The position numbers and the translations under genes were made by a program. Shown piece after piece: positions 43,281-56,459 of a stretch of 64,000 nt of DNA (its first letter is position 1; the number at the start of each line of letters is the position of its first letter). The notes below the pieces were generated by a model. The model searched no databases. It saw only the letters and a program-made list of their open reading frames with translations, and was not told the origin of the DNA. This stretch comes from Bimuria novae-zelandiae CBS 107.79. Lineage: Eukaryota > Ascomycota > Dothideomycetes > Pleosporales > Didymosphaeriaceae. The stretch is taken from NCBI GenBank assembly GCA_010015655.1, contig ML976657.1, positions 732,264 through 796,263 on the forward strand, given 5' to 3'.

Positions 43281-46200
43281 CAGGCTAATCTTTTTATATT
43301 TAATTTTAACTCTTTTTTATTTTTTAATATTTCCTCCTTCCTTATCAATTTTCTGTCTAAAGATATTATTAGTAATAATTTATTATTAATTCTTTATAGT
43401 TTATAAGATTTTTCTTTAGTTTTTAGGTGTTATGTTATGCTAGCTATCCTTTTTATTTAACTAAGTATTTAGGCTAACCTTAAACTATCTTTAGGTTCCT
43501 AATTTCTTTAGTCTTATATTTATTATCTTCTAGGTCTAACTATGTTTTAACTAGAGCATTTAAGGGTGCTAGTTCTAAAAGTAATTTATAAAATTTAAGA
43601 TATATCTTTATATCTAGTAGTAGAAGTAGTTTAGTTATAATAGGTCCCTTAGTTTCTTATACTTTAAAAGGGCCTTCTTAGAGGTAATCTAATCTTTTAC
43701 CAGGTCGTTTTATTCTTAGATTTTTTTATAATAGAAAGACTTTATTTTCCCTTTTCAGGGCTGGTCCCTTAATTCTTTACTTGTTTACGTTTTTAGATGC
43801 TATAAGAGCTCTTTAGGTAATTTATTTTTATAAGACTTTATAAAGTTTGTTTATTTTTTAAGTCTTATTCTAAGCTTTTATCAAAATGCTTTCTACATCT
43901 CCTAGATCTTAATAAGTAACTAGCTTATATCCGTAGTTAGCGTAGTGTGGGGAGTACCGTATTATTCCTAACCTTACGCTATTATATACTAGCTAGACTA
44001 TTAGTAGTAACTCTACCTAGTTATCCTATTATTTTTTAACGTAGAATTGTAGGTACTATTCTAGGATCAAATTCGTACGTTCCGTTTGTCTATTAGTCTG
44101 GGAATAGAAACTTATTAAGAGCTTTTAATTAACGCCTAGAGCTATTATAAAAGTATCCTAGTACTTAGACGTAAAGAGCTTATTTCTATTTGTAATAAAT
44201 TCTTTTAGTAGCTTATATTCTATAAATACTGCGTTACTTATCTTATAAGTTAGTTCTTTTACTATTATAAATTCTTTTATAGGTCTGAATTTAGCTATTT
44301 TAGTTAAGTAGTCTACTATTACTATAATAGTGTCACACATTCGTTTCGTCCTTGGCTATAGCGATTTCGGGAGCTTTATTATAAAGTCTATTATTATACT
44401 TTACTATGGTTATTTAGCTAATTATAGTAGTTATAATAGTCTATAAGGCTTATATCTCTTTAACTTATTCTTGTAGCGTGCTAAATAGTTAATTATAACC
44501 TTAGTTACTATCTGCTTATGTTTAAGGATAGTATATTTATTCGTAATTTAACGCGTTGTTTTTCTAATACCTAGGTATTCTTATTCACTAAGTTTATGTA
44601 CCCTTTTAATCAGGGTTTCTTTATATCCTAGCCTTATAATAACTATATTTTTATAATTTCGTCGTGTTTTATTAATCCTGTGTTAAGACAGGTTGTATTC
44701 CTCGCGTTATTCCATCGTAAGTTGGCTATAGTCCTAAAAATTATATACCTTTACTCCTGTAAAATGCAGACTTATGGCGCGGACCTTAATTATTAGTTAA
44801 TTATATTTAATAGTTCTGTTATTTCTTGCCTATAATACTATATTATATAGCTCTAGTTTATCCTTAGTAAAGTCTAATTTTCTACCTAAGGCATCCGCTG
44901 TGCCATTAAGCGTTCCTAGTTAATAGTGTGCTATAAAATTAAAATTTACGAAGAATATAGTTTATTATACTTATCTTTAGCTAAGCCTCTTTATTAATAT
45001 AAAGCTAATAAAGTTTTAGTATTTTATTTATACCTCTATTTTAAATCGTGCTCTAGTAAGTTAAGCGTTTATTATTTAAAGGTATTTACTATCCTAAGTA
45101 GTTCCTTATTATAAATGTTGTAGTTAAGTTCTGCTCCTAAGAACTTTCTTAAGTAGGAAAATACTAGCCTCTATTTCTTATCTTTGTACTTTTGTAAGAG
45201 TATTGCTTTTAGGGCATAATCTAATACGTTTATCTTTATCCTTATAGGTCTTCTTAGATCGTGTATCTATAATTGTAGTACTTATAAAAAGAGTATCTTT
45301 AGCTTCTTAAAAGCTTCTCTAGACTTGTTAGTAAATCCTGCTTATTTATCTTGCTTTATAAGTTCTATTATTAGTACTATAGTTTTAGAGTAGTTCTTAA
45401 TAAACTTTTGGTAGAAGTTAGTAAACCTTAAAAAAGACTAAATATCTTTTACTAATTTAGGTTCTAGCTATTTTTATATAGTAGTAATTTTTTTAGGGGC
45501 TATAGCTACACTTTTCCTTAAGATAATAAATCCTAGGTACTTCATTTCTCTAACGTAAAATTTATATTTTTCTAGGTAAAGAAGTAACTAGTACTTTTTT
45601 ATATATATTCTGTATGCTCCTTAAGCGTCCCGGTGAAATAGATAAGTACGTCGTCGAGGTAAGCTATATAGAATACGTCCAGGTATTTGTATAGTACTTT
45701 ATTAATTAGCGTCTAGAATGTTGCAGGCGCATTTATTAGTCTAAAGGGTATTACTTAGTACTTATATAGGCTATATTAGGTCCTAAACGTAGTTTTCTAC
45801 TCGTGTCCCTTAGCTATTTATATATAGTAATATATATTACGTATATTAAATTTTATAAACTACTTAGCCCCCTAGGGTCTATCTATTAGCTCCGTGATTA
45901 AGGGTAATAAGTACTAGTTCTTAATTATAGCCTTATTTAGCTATTTATGATTTATATAAAGTCGTAGCTTGCCGTTCTTCTTAGTTACCTAAAGTGTAGG
46001 AAAAGCTGTCGGGCTTTAACTTTCTTAGATATACTGTTTTATTAGGTTCTTTCTTAAGTAATCCTTTACTTCTTTTTCTTAGTTTATAGATATTAGTGAT
46101 AGTTATTCTTGGCGTCATGTTATGTCATTTAAGTAGAGTATTTTATAATTTTATTTTTAATATTTTAGTAGTTCTTCTCTTTTAATTTCTTTAAAGAGTT

Positions 46201-46582
46201 CTATATATTCCTAGTATTTTAGTAAAATATTAGTAGCTTTTGCCCTTTTTCTTAGGCCTAAGTGTTATACCTAAATTAGTCTTACTTAGCCTAGATTTTC
46301 TTTTATAACTTTTATAATTTTAGTAGGTAAAAGTTATTTAGCCCGTTTCTTAACCCGTCCTACTAGGGTATTTAGGATTAATAGTTATATTTTTTATAAT
46401 TTACGTAGATTAGTAACTTTTAGCGAAGGTACTTAGCTAAGTAGTGTCTTCGTTTGCTAGTTAATAACAAGGTTATATATTAGAGCTAATTATAACTAAT
46501 AATTATATTTTAGCTTTTAAGATCTATTATCGTGAAGCTATATTAGCTCTAGAATTTATTTAGGCTAATAGGTAATAGTATT

Positions 46583-46753
46583 TGTTAGATGGTATAATAA
46601 GTAGATGTTGATGCAACTTGATAGTATTTATTATTATTTTTTGTATTCTCCACTGTGTTTAGTTGGTTTCGGATATTTTGCTAGTGTGCCAAGCCAAGTG
46701 GTCCCTGCTCGATTGTACAGATCTGACCTCACCGCAGCTTATTCTATCTGACA
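46583..46753 (-). repeat. 3' LTR of Copia-III
   Basis: This 171-bp LTR is followed inside by a purine tract (minus-strand GCTAAAGGGGTG). Confidence 0.93.
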
Positions 46754-46759
46754 CACCCC

Positions 46760-49700
46760 TTTAGCTTAGAAACTCTTTAAGCTAGCACTTATGCAATTGT
46801 GAGGTCTTTAAGTTACTTTTAAATCTCCTTAAGAGGCATAGTATTTGTTACCTCCTTAGTCTCTACATTAACTAATCTAAGTTGTTGGAGAAAACCCTCC
46901 CACTTGCTCTTAGAGAGCACCTTTATAAGGCTATTAGTAATTATGTCCGCTAACTGCACATGCTCTACCTTAATCCTGCTTATAGATACTTCTTGTTAGA
47001 TCTAGTGGTTGTAGACGTCCACATGCCAAAGTTTAGTTTGGAGGCGGGAAACCTCCTTAGTTACTAGGCGTATAGTTTATTTATTATTGCACTAAATAGT
47101 AACTATACGCGCGTCTAGTTTAATCTTAAGTTCTTAAAGCAGTCTTAAGACAAAGAGTGCTTCCTTAGCTACCTAAGAGAGAGCCAGCAGCTCGGCCTTA
47201 GTAGTTAATATTATTATAGTGTCTTGTTTATTTGCTTTCCAGGCAATAAGACCGCTAAAGAGCTTAATAGCGTAACCTTAGGAGCTCTTGCGGTCTATTA
47301 TATTGTTAGCAAATAATGTATCGCTTGTAATCTAAAGTCTAGTGTTACCTCTAAGCTATAGGGCTCGCTGCTTTGTGCTTTAAAGGTATAGGAGAACTCG
47401 GTCTGCTACGTCTTAGTGCTTAGTCCCTGGGTTTAATAGAAATCGAGCTAATCGTGATGTTGTAAAGGCAATGTCTAGCCTAGTAGTAACTGTAGTAAAG
47501 AGCAGCGATCTAATCTTGCGTTAAAATTTATTAATCTTAGTTAGTGTTGCTAACCCTTTCCTTAGTAGTAATTTAATCGCAGCTATTAGAGTGTTATGTT
47601 AAATATTTGTCTTGTCTACTAGTTAGCTAATCTTGTCCAAATAAGAGGCCTATAATAGTTGAATCTTACGGCTTGTTTAGTCCCGTACAATCTCTATACT
47701 AAGAAACTATTAAAGGTTGTTTCCTCTAGTAAGAGTGTACTTGTCTTATAAGCGTTTAATTGCTTGTTAAGCTTCTTATTCTTTGTCCTTGTGGTACGCG
47801 AGTATGATGTCGTCAACATAAAAGAATATAATAACTCTATCTTTAATTAAGCAGCACGGCTCGTAAGGCACTATTTAGAAGCCTAGCGCTTTAAGCGTTA
47901 TTATAAATTCTCTCTACTAGAGGAGTAGTAAAATGCGAAGGCCGTATAGTGCTTTATTTACTTGCAATATTGTTCCAGGCTTCTGATAACCCTGAGGCAT
48001 TCTCATGTACACCTCTCAATCTATTATTGCGTGGACAAAAGCGTTGGTGACGTCGTACTGCGTGAGCTCTATATTATAGTAAGCTGCTATTGCCATTATT
48101 ATTTAGAATGACTAGCTGGTAAGCGTGGCTACGTAAGTGTCTTGCAAGGTAATATTTTATTACTAATTACCTTAGACGACTAGTCGCGCCTTACACTTTA
48201 GCAAGCGATAGTGCTTGCTAAGTTTGTAGGTGTATACCTACATATAGTTAAGGATCTGCTATCCTGTTAGTTTAATCTTCTTTACTAGAATTTCTAACTA
48301 TAATTTTATTTCTTAGTAGCTTACGAGGTGCACTTGCTTAGCCTCTTAGAATATTTTGCCTATTAGGTAATCCTTAAGCTTGGTTTGGCACGTTGGTAGA
48401 GGTAGAAGTTAACTTTAATAGGGCTTTAAGCCTTTAGTAAGCATTCTTATTATTTTAGTCTTGTTTATAACTTCTCCTTTGTATTTTCTAACACGGCTAG
48501 CTTAGGTTCCCACCATAAAAGTTACTGCCTAGGGGACGGTTATAGAGGACGCTTGTTACGTTAGACTTGTTTAGTCTCTAGCTATTAACTATGTAAGTAA
48601 CGCGACAGGTGGCGGTGTAGTTAGAGGAGTTAAGTAGCTATCCCTAATCTTCCTTCCTTAATAGTAGCCTGGTGGATCTGCTTTATCTTGTTATTCTAAC
48701 GAATCTACAGTGGCTTTATCCTTATAAAAGGAGTCTATTTGTAGTTATTAGGTAAAAGTTAGTAACTTAATAGTTCTTACGTGCGTTGCTATTTCTTGAA
48801 GCGTGCTATGCATAAGACTGTCTATAAGGTCCTTAATTTTCCTGTTAAATACTAACTCTTCGTTAAAGATAACGTCCCGGGTACTTATCACTTTGCCAAG
48901 TGACGGTATCTATATTTAGTAGATATTTAATGATTAGTATCTAACTAGATAACCAATCCATGCCTTTAGGTTAAGACGTTGTAGGCGTGATTTGCCTTAG
49001 TAAGTATTATTAGTTATTGCAAATGCCTTGCAGCCGTACGCTTTTAAGTGTATAATGTTAGGTTTTTATAGTAACGTGACTATCCTATTGCTAAAAGCGA
49101 CTCGTGTGAAGAATATCTCGTATGGTGTTTTCCAGTAATTTGCATAGTTTAGTGTTCGATTGTAGAGGTATACAGCGGCTCTTGTAATCTCAGGCCATAG
49201 CTCCTAGGATAGGTTGGCATCAAGTTGCATGGCACGAGCTTTCTCCTTGTTCACACCCCCTAAGCGTTCTGCGCCTCTATTTTATGATTGTGTATCTAGT
49301 GCGGAAGGCTCTATAATTATTCCTTAGGTTATTAACTATTTTTTTACTTTTAGTTTAACTATGGCGATCTCGTTGTCTGCTTTAATAGTCTTAATAGAGA
49401 TGTTATAGTAGTTCTTAAGGAATAAGATAAATACTAAAAGGGCATTAATAATTAACTTTGCTATTTAGTAATCTATAAAGTAGAGGTCCTATTGCATGCC
49501 TAAAAACTTATTAGTAATTAGCAATTAACTCTTTTCTTTAGTGACTCCTTAGATCTCGTATGTGTGGAAGTTAATGCTAAGCCTCTCTCCAGGTCTATTT
49601 TTGTTTATTCGTGGGGCGCGGCTTATCTGCCGTCTGGACTTTGCTTTCCCGCATGAGTTGTATTCTATAGTTGTGATGCCTTTAACACGCACCCCTTCAG

Positions 49701-51500
49701 TTTGCTGCACTAGGTGTTCGATAGCCGCTGGGCCTGGGTGTCTTAGTCTTTTGTGCCACAGCATAGCTGAGGCTTTTTGCGGTCCTCTTTTGGTTCTTGT
49801 AGTGATCTTGTGTGTGTGATATGTGGCAGGTGGTAGCGGATTGTATTCCAGCACCCACTATCTAAATATCTCGGTTATAATTCTAATGGCTCTATTCTTA
49901 GCTCCTTAGAGAGTAGTTAGGTCTATTTATGTGTCCTACTAGATCCCTTTGTGCCTTAACAGTTAGAATAACACTAAGTTACACAATAGGTCTAGGCAAA
50001 TAGCTATATCTTATAAGGTTAATTTTGTTGTTCTAGTGTTGTTCTTTAGAGTGAGGTTAATAGACCCATATCCTCTAATCCACACTTTGGAATTTCCGGC
50101 CCATATATAGTCTCTGGGCAGTGGTGGTCGGAAACTATAGATATAATTAGGGTTATTAGTAATGTAGCAGGTTAATCCTAAGTTAAGGATAAATAACTTT
50201 TATAGTAAATAGTTAGTAGTATCTCTCCCTCTTACTGCTAAGTTAAAAGCTACTTTAGTAGCAGCAATTCTCTAGCCCTCTAGTTAATCTTTAAGGATCT
50301 TGGGCGTTAGAGTGTGCGATTATTTCGTAATTAGTATTCTTAATTAGGTCCTACTTTGTTCGCAGATTAGCCCCTAGAACGTTGCGTCTTTTTTACGCTT
50401 AAATTATATAAGCTCGCTGATAGTCTTGTTTAGTTTCCACTATTTAGGAGCCTTGTCTGAATTAACATAATAGCAGTCCCTTATACTATGGCGTTGTCCA
50501 CATGCAGGGCATTTTGCTCCTCTTATAGTAGTAGGCTCTGAATCTGCAGGCCGTTTAAGCGTAGTGGTTTTCCTGCCCGCTGTACGTTAATTACGAGGTC
50601 TACCCTAGTTTTGTTTTAATAACGCGCTTTTGGCAGGATAGGCGTCCCTATTATTGCCCTAGGTAGGTGCACTACTTTTAGCGAAAAATAATGTATTATT
50701 AAATATAAATGCTTTGTGTTTCCCTAATCTAAGGGGATAATTTGTTATTATGTGTTCTTAGAAGCGTTGTATTATCTCTTTTCGATCTATGCTGGCTACG
50801 AATTGACTATTATCTTAAAAATTCGTAGACTATATGGGAGCAACCTTGTTTACGGCATCTATAAAGTTTTTTATAATTACATTAATTTATAATAGCTTAG
50901 TAACTTAAAAGGCTTCTGCTTCCGCAGCTGCTTTGTCGTACTTAGCTAGCTAAGTATCCTATTATTAAGGGCTTCTTATTAGCTTAAGTGCCGTATAGTA
51001 TCTGGTACGTGCTTGTTCTCGTTCGAGTTGGTCGCTCATGCTAATTGTCTTCTGCAGATTGGTAATCCACTATCGTAGTGGCTTGTCTGGCAGGCAACAT
51101 GTGCGCAGTAGGTGCAGTGACACAGTTAATTAGATAAACGCAACGATGTGCTAAAGGTTTAATTACTCCTTCTTATATTTATGTTAATTACTCTTATATT
51201 GCTTAAAGAGGATTTTGTAGTATTTAAGGTCTTCTTTAAAAGCCTTCTAGCCTCTAGCTAATAGTTTAGTTAGTCTTATTAGGAATTCGATATTCGCGGC
51301 TGGCGCGTAGTTAGTAACAATTAAAGCCCTTATTAGTAGCGGTTTCGGGGTGAATAGCGTAGTTAAATTTAGATTAACTTTATCCTAAATGTTATATACT
51401 ACGTATCTTGCCTAGAGTTGTGTTCTCCACCCCCTGTGGTCTGCAGAGGTGTTTAGGTGTACCGTAGAATCGCGGTTTAAGAGTTACGCCATATTGTATT
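46760..51500 (-). pseudogene. Copia-III gag-pol, the best preserved of the three
   Basis: RT has an intact FYVDDIIL (YVDD at 47809-47820). A 101-codon open piece at 49549-49854 holds the gag-pre-integrase zinc domain: LWHKRLRHPGPAAIEHLV, then NSCGKAKSRRQ, where the first cysteine of the pair reads Asn-Ser, then PGERLSINFHTYE at the integrase start. RNase H lies at about 46800-47600 and gag at about 50400-51450. Stops still break the frame, but RIP is lighter than in Copia-I and Copia-II, fitting a younger insertion. Confidence 0.85.
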
Positions 51501-51524
51501 AGTCGGGGCAGTGAGACTCTTAAT

Positions 51525-51694
51525 TGTTAAATGGTATAATAAGTAGATATTGATGTAACTTGATAGTATTTATTGTTTTTTTTGTATTCTCCACTGTGTT
51601 TAGTTGGTTTCGGATATTTTGCTAGTGTGCCAAGCCAAGTGGTCCCTGCTTAATTGTACAGATCTGACCTTACCGCAGCTTATTCTATCTAACA
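51525..51694 (-). repeat. 5' LTR of Copia-III
   Basis: This 170-bp LTR pairs with 46583-46753. The primer-binding region on its inner side reads GCAGTGAGACTCTTAAT. Confidence 0.93.
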
Positions 51695-53947
51695 GTATTA
51701 TTTAAAGGCGTAAGTAGCCTTTATTATATTCTTAGGATATCGTGCTATCTTCCATTTCTACTTATACCAGTATTTCTTTATTTTAGTAAGCAGGTTATGT
51801 TTCTGTACTATTTTTAGAGATATTAGATATTTTGTCGCTCTAGGGTCTACTAGCGCTATTATATAGTAACTACTAATTATAACTTTTTTAGTTAGTTATA
51901 GGTTGCTTGTGTCTATTTCTGTCCATTTCGCCTTTATAGTCGTGCCTCTACTAGTAAGGTCTTTTGTCTAGTAGCGCTTTAGTTTTCTAACTTGTTATTA
52001 GCTTTCTCGACAGCGTTCTAAGAAGTCTTGACCTGTCTAACCTAGGTTTGTATAGCATTATGTATCTTAAGGTTAGTTTTAGTCTTTTTTTATTACTTTT
52101 AATAAAGCGGTTTATAGGTGCTTTTAGTATTCTTAATTTACTAAATCTCTTCTTTCTTTTAGGGTTCTCCGTGTCTTTTACATCCCTTAACTAGATATTC
52201 CTAAGATTTTAAATCCTCATATAATAGTGTTATTTTTAATACTATTGCTTCTTCCTTTTAATATAGGTGTGCTAGGCAATCCCTATTACAGTCTAGCTAT
52301 TTTATTTATTGTAGGTGTTTAGGACCTGTACCCTTTATTTATTAGTTTTTTATAGTTATCGTTGTTCCCGCGTCTATGCTGTTAGGGTACTAATCTGTGA
52401 CTACTTTGTACGCTTTATATATTTGGCACTTATTATTAAAGCACTTCTACAATCCTAACTCTTTATAGTGTTGTAAGTATTCGTCGGGGAAGTGTTTATA
52501 GTAAGTTATTATTAGTTTATAATTATTAATAAGCCTTTAATTTGGGTCTTTTAGTAATATTACTATTAATTCCTTCTTTATCTCGTGCAGTTATTAAATT
52601 TTATTATTATAAAGAAACTAGGGTGTTTGCTTATATTATTCCTAAATTTTAATTTATTATCTTAGTACTGGTACCTTTCCTTAGTGCTTTATAGTAATTT
52701 TATAGGTTAAAGTAGCTCTTAGCCCCTTACGCTCGATATTTTGCGTGTAATTCTAGGGTGTATATATTTAGCTATTATATGCCTAGTAGTTTCCTTCTCC
52801 TAGTTGGAGAAAGACCTTATACTTATATACTATCTTTTACTCTATTTCTTTCAATATCTCAAAAACCTTAAGTTTTATATTAGAGACTTAATCTTTATTT
52901 TACTTTAGTAGCATTAGTGTTACTGCCTATAGCGTAGCTATTACTATTTAAATAATTTAGACTTTCTTTCTTTCTCTCTTATTATTCTTTAAATAATCTT
53001 TTTAGAAGTGACCTTATTCTTTATATCCTAAGTATACTTTTTTATTCTTAGTTAAATAGTCTATTATTATAGCTCTTTTGCTACTTCCTTAGTTTCTATT
53101 CTTAAGATTTATCAGCTATTGCGATATCTCTATTATAGTCCTTTCGTAGTTTATAACTCTTTTTAGTGTAAGGTGAAATGCGATTGCCTTCTCGCTTTCT
53201 AGCTATTATTTATATAGTTAATTATTAACTTGCATAGGCAGCTTCACGAGCTCCTCTAGATTATCTATCTTATTATAGTAGGTAAGCTTGTCCTTAACGC
53301 TTTCTTTTAGCCTATTATAGTAAGCTGTCTAGAGTAGGGCGTTGTCCTAATTAATCTTAGCTTAAAGGCGTCTAAACTTAGCTATATACATACTAGCTAA
53401 TTTTGTTTATTTAAGACTTTATATTTTATGTTTTGCTTGTTATTTCTTATTAACCTTTTTAAATGTAATTTAGATTTACTTTTTAAAAGATGCCTAGTCC
53501 TTAAATAACTTCTTAATTTTATTATTATATTTTAAGATATTATCTTCGTTTTCTAGGTAATTCTTAATAAGGGGTTAGAGCTATTTAGCTATCTTTCCTA
53601 TTATATATGCATGCTAGCTGCTAAGAATTTAGACTACTTAGTTTGAAATATATCCTTGTTATATTAATAGTATTGTTCTATATTTATAAAGAATGCCATA
53701 AGTCGTTTTCTTTTACCTTTATAAATTTTAGAAACTTTAAAGGATATCCTTCTTATAGTTATAATAGCTAGAACGTAAGCTATTAGCTTAGCTAGCTTGT
53801 TTTTAAGTTACTATATCTTACTAGTCTAGTTAGCTAATACTATTATAGTATTTATAATTAGTCTAGAAGCCGCACTTTTTATAAAAATCCTTACTGTTGT
53901 AGCTACTATAGCTATTTTTAATATCTTAAACTTTTAGGTAGTTAAAG

Positions 53948-54465
53948 TGTTACGAGGACTCTATGTACCTAAGCCTATTTTAGGTTAGGGGGGGATAGGT
54001 TAAGGGCGGAGCTCCTTATAGATATTTAGTAATTAAAAGCTAGTAATAGCTACAAGATAGTTTTAAGCATAATTTAATTCTATAATAAACTATAGAATAA
54101 CTAAATAGGAGATTTACTAATCTATTTATAAAAAATATACTTATAGTATACTAAGTTAATTATAAGGAGTAGGAGAAGTATAAAGAAATTAATAAACTAT
54201 ATACTATCTATTTTAGTCCTTACTATTATTAGAATTATAATTATAGTCTTACTAAGATCTCTCTCTTAGAGGTAGTCCCTAGGACTTACTATAGTCCTAA
54301 CCTTTATACGGGACTTCTCGCTTATACAGGACTTTATTACGTAATTGCTGACCTAATCTACCCCACGCTATCGTGTATTCCTCCGGCGCGGTCATTTCGC
54401 CAATAATGACTCTCTTGACGTAATTCTCTAGTTCTATTGTTCCTGTGGGGTCCGTGATCGTAACA
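53948..54465 (-). repeat. 5' LTR of Gypsy-1
   Basis: This is 518 bp. Its outer 120 bp are G+C-richer and less RIPed than the same part of the left LTR. It is followed by CTCTA. Confidence 0.94.
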
Positions 54466-54470
54466 CTCTA

Positions 54471-55246
54471 TTAAGGCTTATAATACTAAATAATTATAGA
54501 CTAGGCATAACGAAGTAGTTCTTTAACTAGTAAATTCTTATTATTACTAACTATAATAAGAAACTAAATGTAAAGAAGGCTGAAAATATAGCGATTAATT
54601 AAGCCTGAAGACTTAACGTGCTTCGAAGAGTTACAGAATATAAAGTTTACTATATAAGTGCTCAAAGTGTTTCATTGCGAAGCAATCGTAGTAAAACTCT
54701 ATAAAGTTACCCTTTAGAAGCTACTAAAGTTATTAAATTAATATTATATATATATAAATAATCCTTTTAGAGATATGCCTTAAGCACCGTAAAAGTAAAC
54801 TTAATTAAATTATATTTTATTAAGTATAGTAGTAAGTACTAAATAATATAATCAGCTTCCTTTAGGATAGTAGTAATAGCAGGATTCGTATAAATTAAGT
54901 CGTTATTTAGTACTATAACTATTGTCCAGTCGCTATAGCGAAGCTTAAAAGTTACAATTAGCTCTATAACTGACTAGTTAATAATTTCTTAGGTTTTAAA
55001 GTAACTACGCTTAATCGCTATATAAGGTAGGTAACTATAGATAGTATACGCAGGCAGGATTAACCAGGTGCGCCTTTTATTTATATAACTAAAGTATTGT
55101 CTATTAGCACTGATTAGACTGTACGCGTAGTAACACTAGCTAGTTTACTTATTAAATAGACTTTTATTAATACACACTATATTATCTACTCTATACTTAG
55201 CTATCTTTAATTTATATGCCTCCCTAAGCTTACTATTCCACCCTAC
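54471..55246. other. AT-rich host sequence of the nested stack
   Basis: This continues the sequence interrupted at 36652. It is RIPed and has no recognised protein or repeat. Confidence 0.5.
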
Positions 55247-55515
55247 TGTGACGGCCTGGCATGCCGGCAGGACACATGACCTCGCGTGAGAGGCGCGACT
55301 GCCTCACGCCTGGGTGCAGCTGCCTCACGCCTGGGCGCAGCTGCCCACGCACCTAGTGTAGCTATCTCGGATAGATAGATGTTCCGTGCCGAGCGGCAGC
55401 GCATAAAAGCGCCGCAGGCCTGTGTACCTACAGTCTCCTCATCTTAGTGTAGCTGAAATAGAGCCAACCTACCTCATCTACTCTCTTGATGCAGGAGCCT
55501 GTGCCCGTCCTCACA
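55247..55515. mobile_element. Solo LTR (269 bp), un-RIPed
   Basis: It starts TGTGACGG and ends CCGTCCTCACA. An exact 5-bp duplication, CCTAC, flanks it (55242-55246 and 55516-55520). It is G+C-rich. Inside are two tandem copies of CTGCCTCACGCCTGGGYGCAG, and a TATA-like CATAAAAG at about 55410. No internal region or partner LTR is present, so it most likely arose by recombination between LTRs. Confidence 0.88.
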
Positions 55516-55520
55516 CCTAC

Positions 55521-56029
55521 TATAATTAGCTAAAGGGCTTTTAAGTCTATTCTTTAAATTTAATTATTTATAATATAATTTAATAATCGACGTGCCTACC
55601 GTGCTGTATAAATAGCTAGTATGTTATTATATCTTGAATATCTACTAACTAAAAATTAGCTTATTATAAAAAGCTTTTTTATTTTTAGGCGTGAGCTTAA
55701 GCGGAGCACTAAGCTTAAAAAGCTCTAGTTTCATTACTTAGCTATATTTTAACACATTTTTTACTTAACATTACTTATAAACGTTAAACTAATACTTATA
55801 TACGCAGTAATATCTTCTTGCCTTTGGTAAAGTAATAATAATTATAGTATTAAAGACCTCTTCTTACTACTTTAACTATACAGTAATTATAATAGTATTA
55901 GTAGTAGGCGGCGTCGTAAACGTCTTTCAGGATAATAACTAAGTCCTAACGCTCTATTTATAGTTAATATAATAAAAATATTAAGTATAATCTGTTTTAC
56001 AAATATATAGCGTTAAATACATATAGATA
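55521..56029. other. AT-rich RIPed stretch
   Basis: No gene or repeat is recognised. Confidence 0.5.
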
Positions 56030-56310
56030 CATTGTTGGCGTGGATTTTCGTAAGATTCGTAGGTTTTGACGATTCAATTGAGCGCGCGCGACGAGACGAA
56101 CGCACTAACTAATTGTTTGGGTATTTCTGCACACGACAATTATTCGCCGCTCGCTTGTGGAACACGTTACAGTACTTTACAAAATTGTAACTTTCGTAAC
56201 TTTCCCCCATGAAATATGTGACGGTTCAGTATAGAAGCTTGGGCCACCCGCGTACGTGCGGCCCTGTGCACGTGATCCACACTATATAGCTCTATAGAGT
56301 AGCTTCTTAA
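56030..56310. other. G+C-richer patch, possible LTR fragment
   Basis: TGTGACGGTTCAGTATAG (56218-56235) resembles an LTR start, and GTGATCCACA (56272-56281) follows. GTACGTGCGG and TGCACGTG occur between them. No target duplication or partner was found. The patch lies just upstream of the Copia gag relic, so it could be the remains of that element's leader. Confidence 0.35.
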
Positions 56311-56459
56311 TTAAAATAATAATTGCCTTAACACGTACACTCTTTTTTAATATTATAGTTATAAGCCTAGTTTACACTTTCTAAAGCTACTGCTACTTAC
56401 TTATAATTATTTATAATAATCCTGTATTACCTACTATATACGACTTACAAAATAGCTAC

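Larger units (their letters stand above)
46583..51694 (-). mobile_element. Copia LTR retrotransposon III (5112 bp)
   Basis: LTRs lie at 46583-46753 (171 bp) and 51525-51694 (170 bp), of the form TGTTAGATGG to CTATCTGACA. The one-base difference is in a T run. An exact target duplication, GTATT, lies at 46578-46582 and 51695-51699. It is inserted between the gag and RT regions of Gypsy-1. Confidence 0.96.
42660..53900 (-). pseudogene. Gypsy-1 gag-pol, RIP-degraded and split by Copia-III
   Basis: Read right to left, a gag-like region lies at about 51700-53900. After Copia-III come RT (about 45300-46550), with AYLDDVLIYF (YLDD at 45650-45661), RNase H (about 44800-45300) and integrase (about 43600-44500). 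The integrase core is still readable at 44158-44340, with VDYLTKIAKFRPIKEF and KEFITNRNKLFTSKY. These correspond to the first two catalytic Asp blocks; the second Asp reads Asn. RT before integrase marks Gypsy. The integrase C-terminal barrel is near 43600-43690. The protein cannot be made. Confidence 0.85.
36653..54465 (-). mobile_element. Gypsy LTR retrotransposon 1, carrying two Copia elements
   Basis: The 518-bp LTRs run TGTTACGAGG to TAACA. The left one is 36653-42648, split by Copia-II, and the right one is 53948-54465. Both are 518 bp once the insertion is removed. The target duplication CTCTA is exact (36648-36652 and 54466-54470). Without Copia-II, Copia-III and their duplications, the element is about 7218 bp. 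Pol reads on the minus strand, and a purine tract (GAGGGGGGAT) adjoins the left LTR. Confidence 0.95.

Noticed and set aside
49562..49819. 85-codon plus-strand frame in Copia-III
   Set aside because: It is antisense to the gag-pre-integrase domain at 49549-49854.
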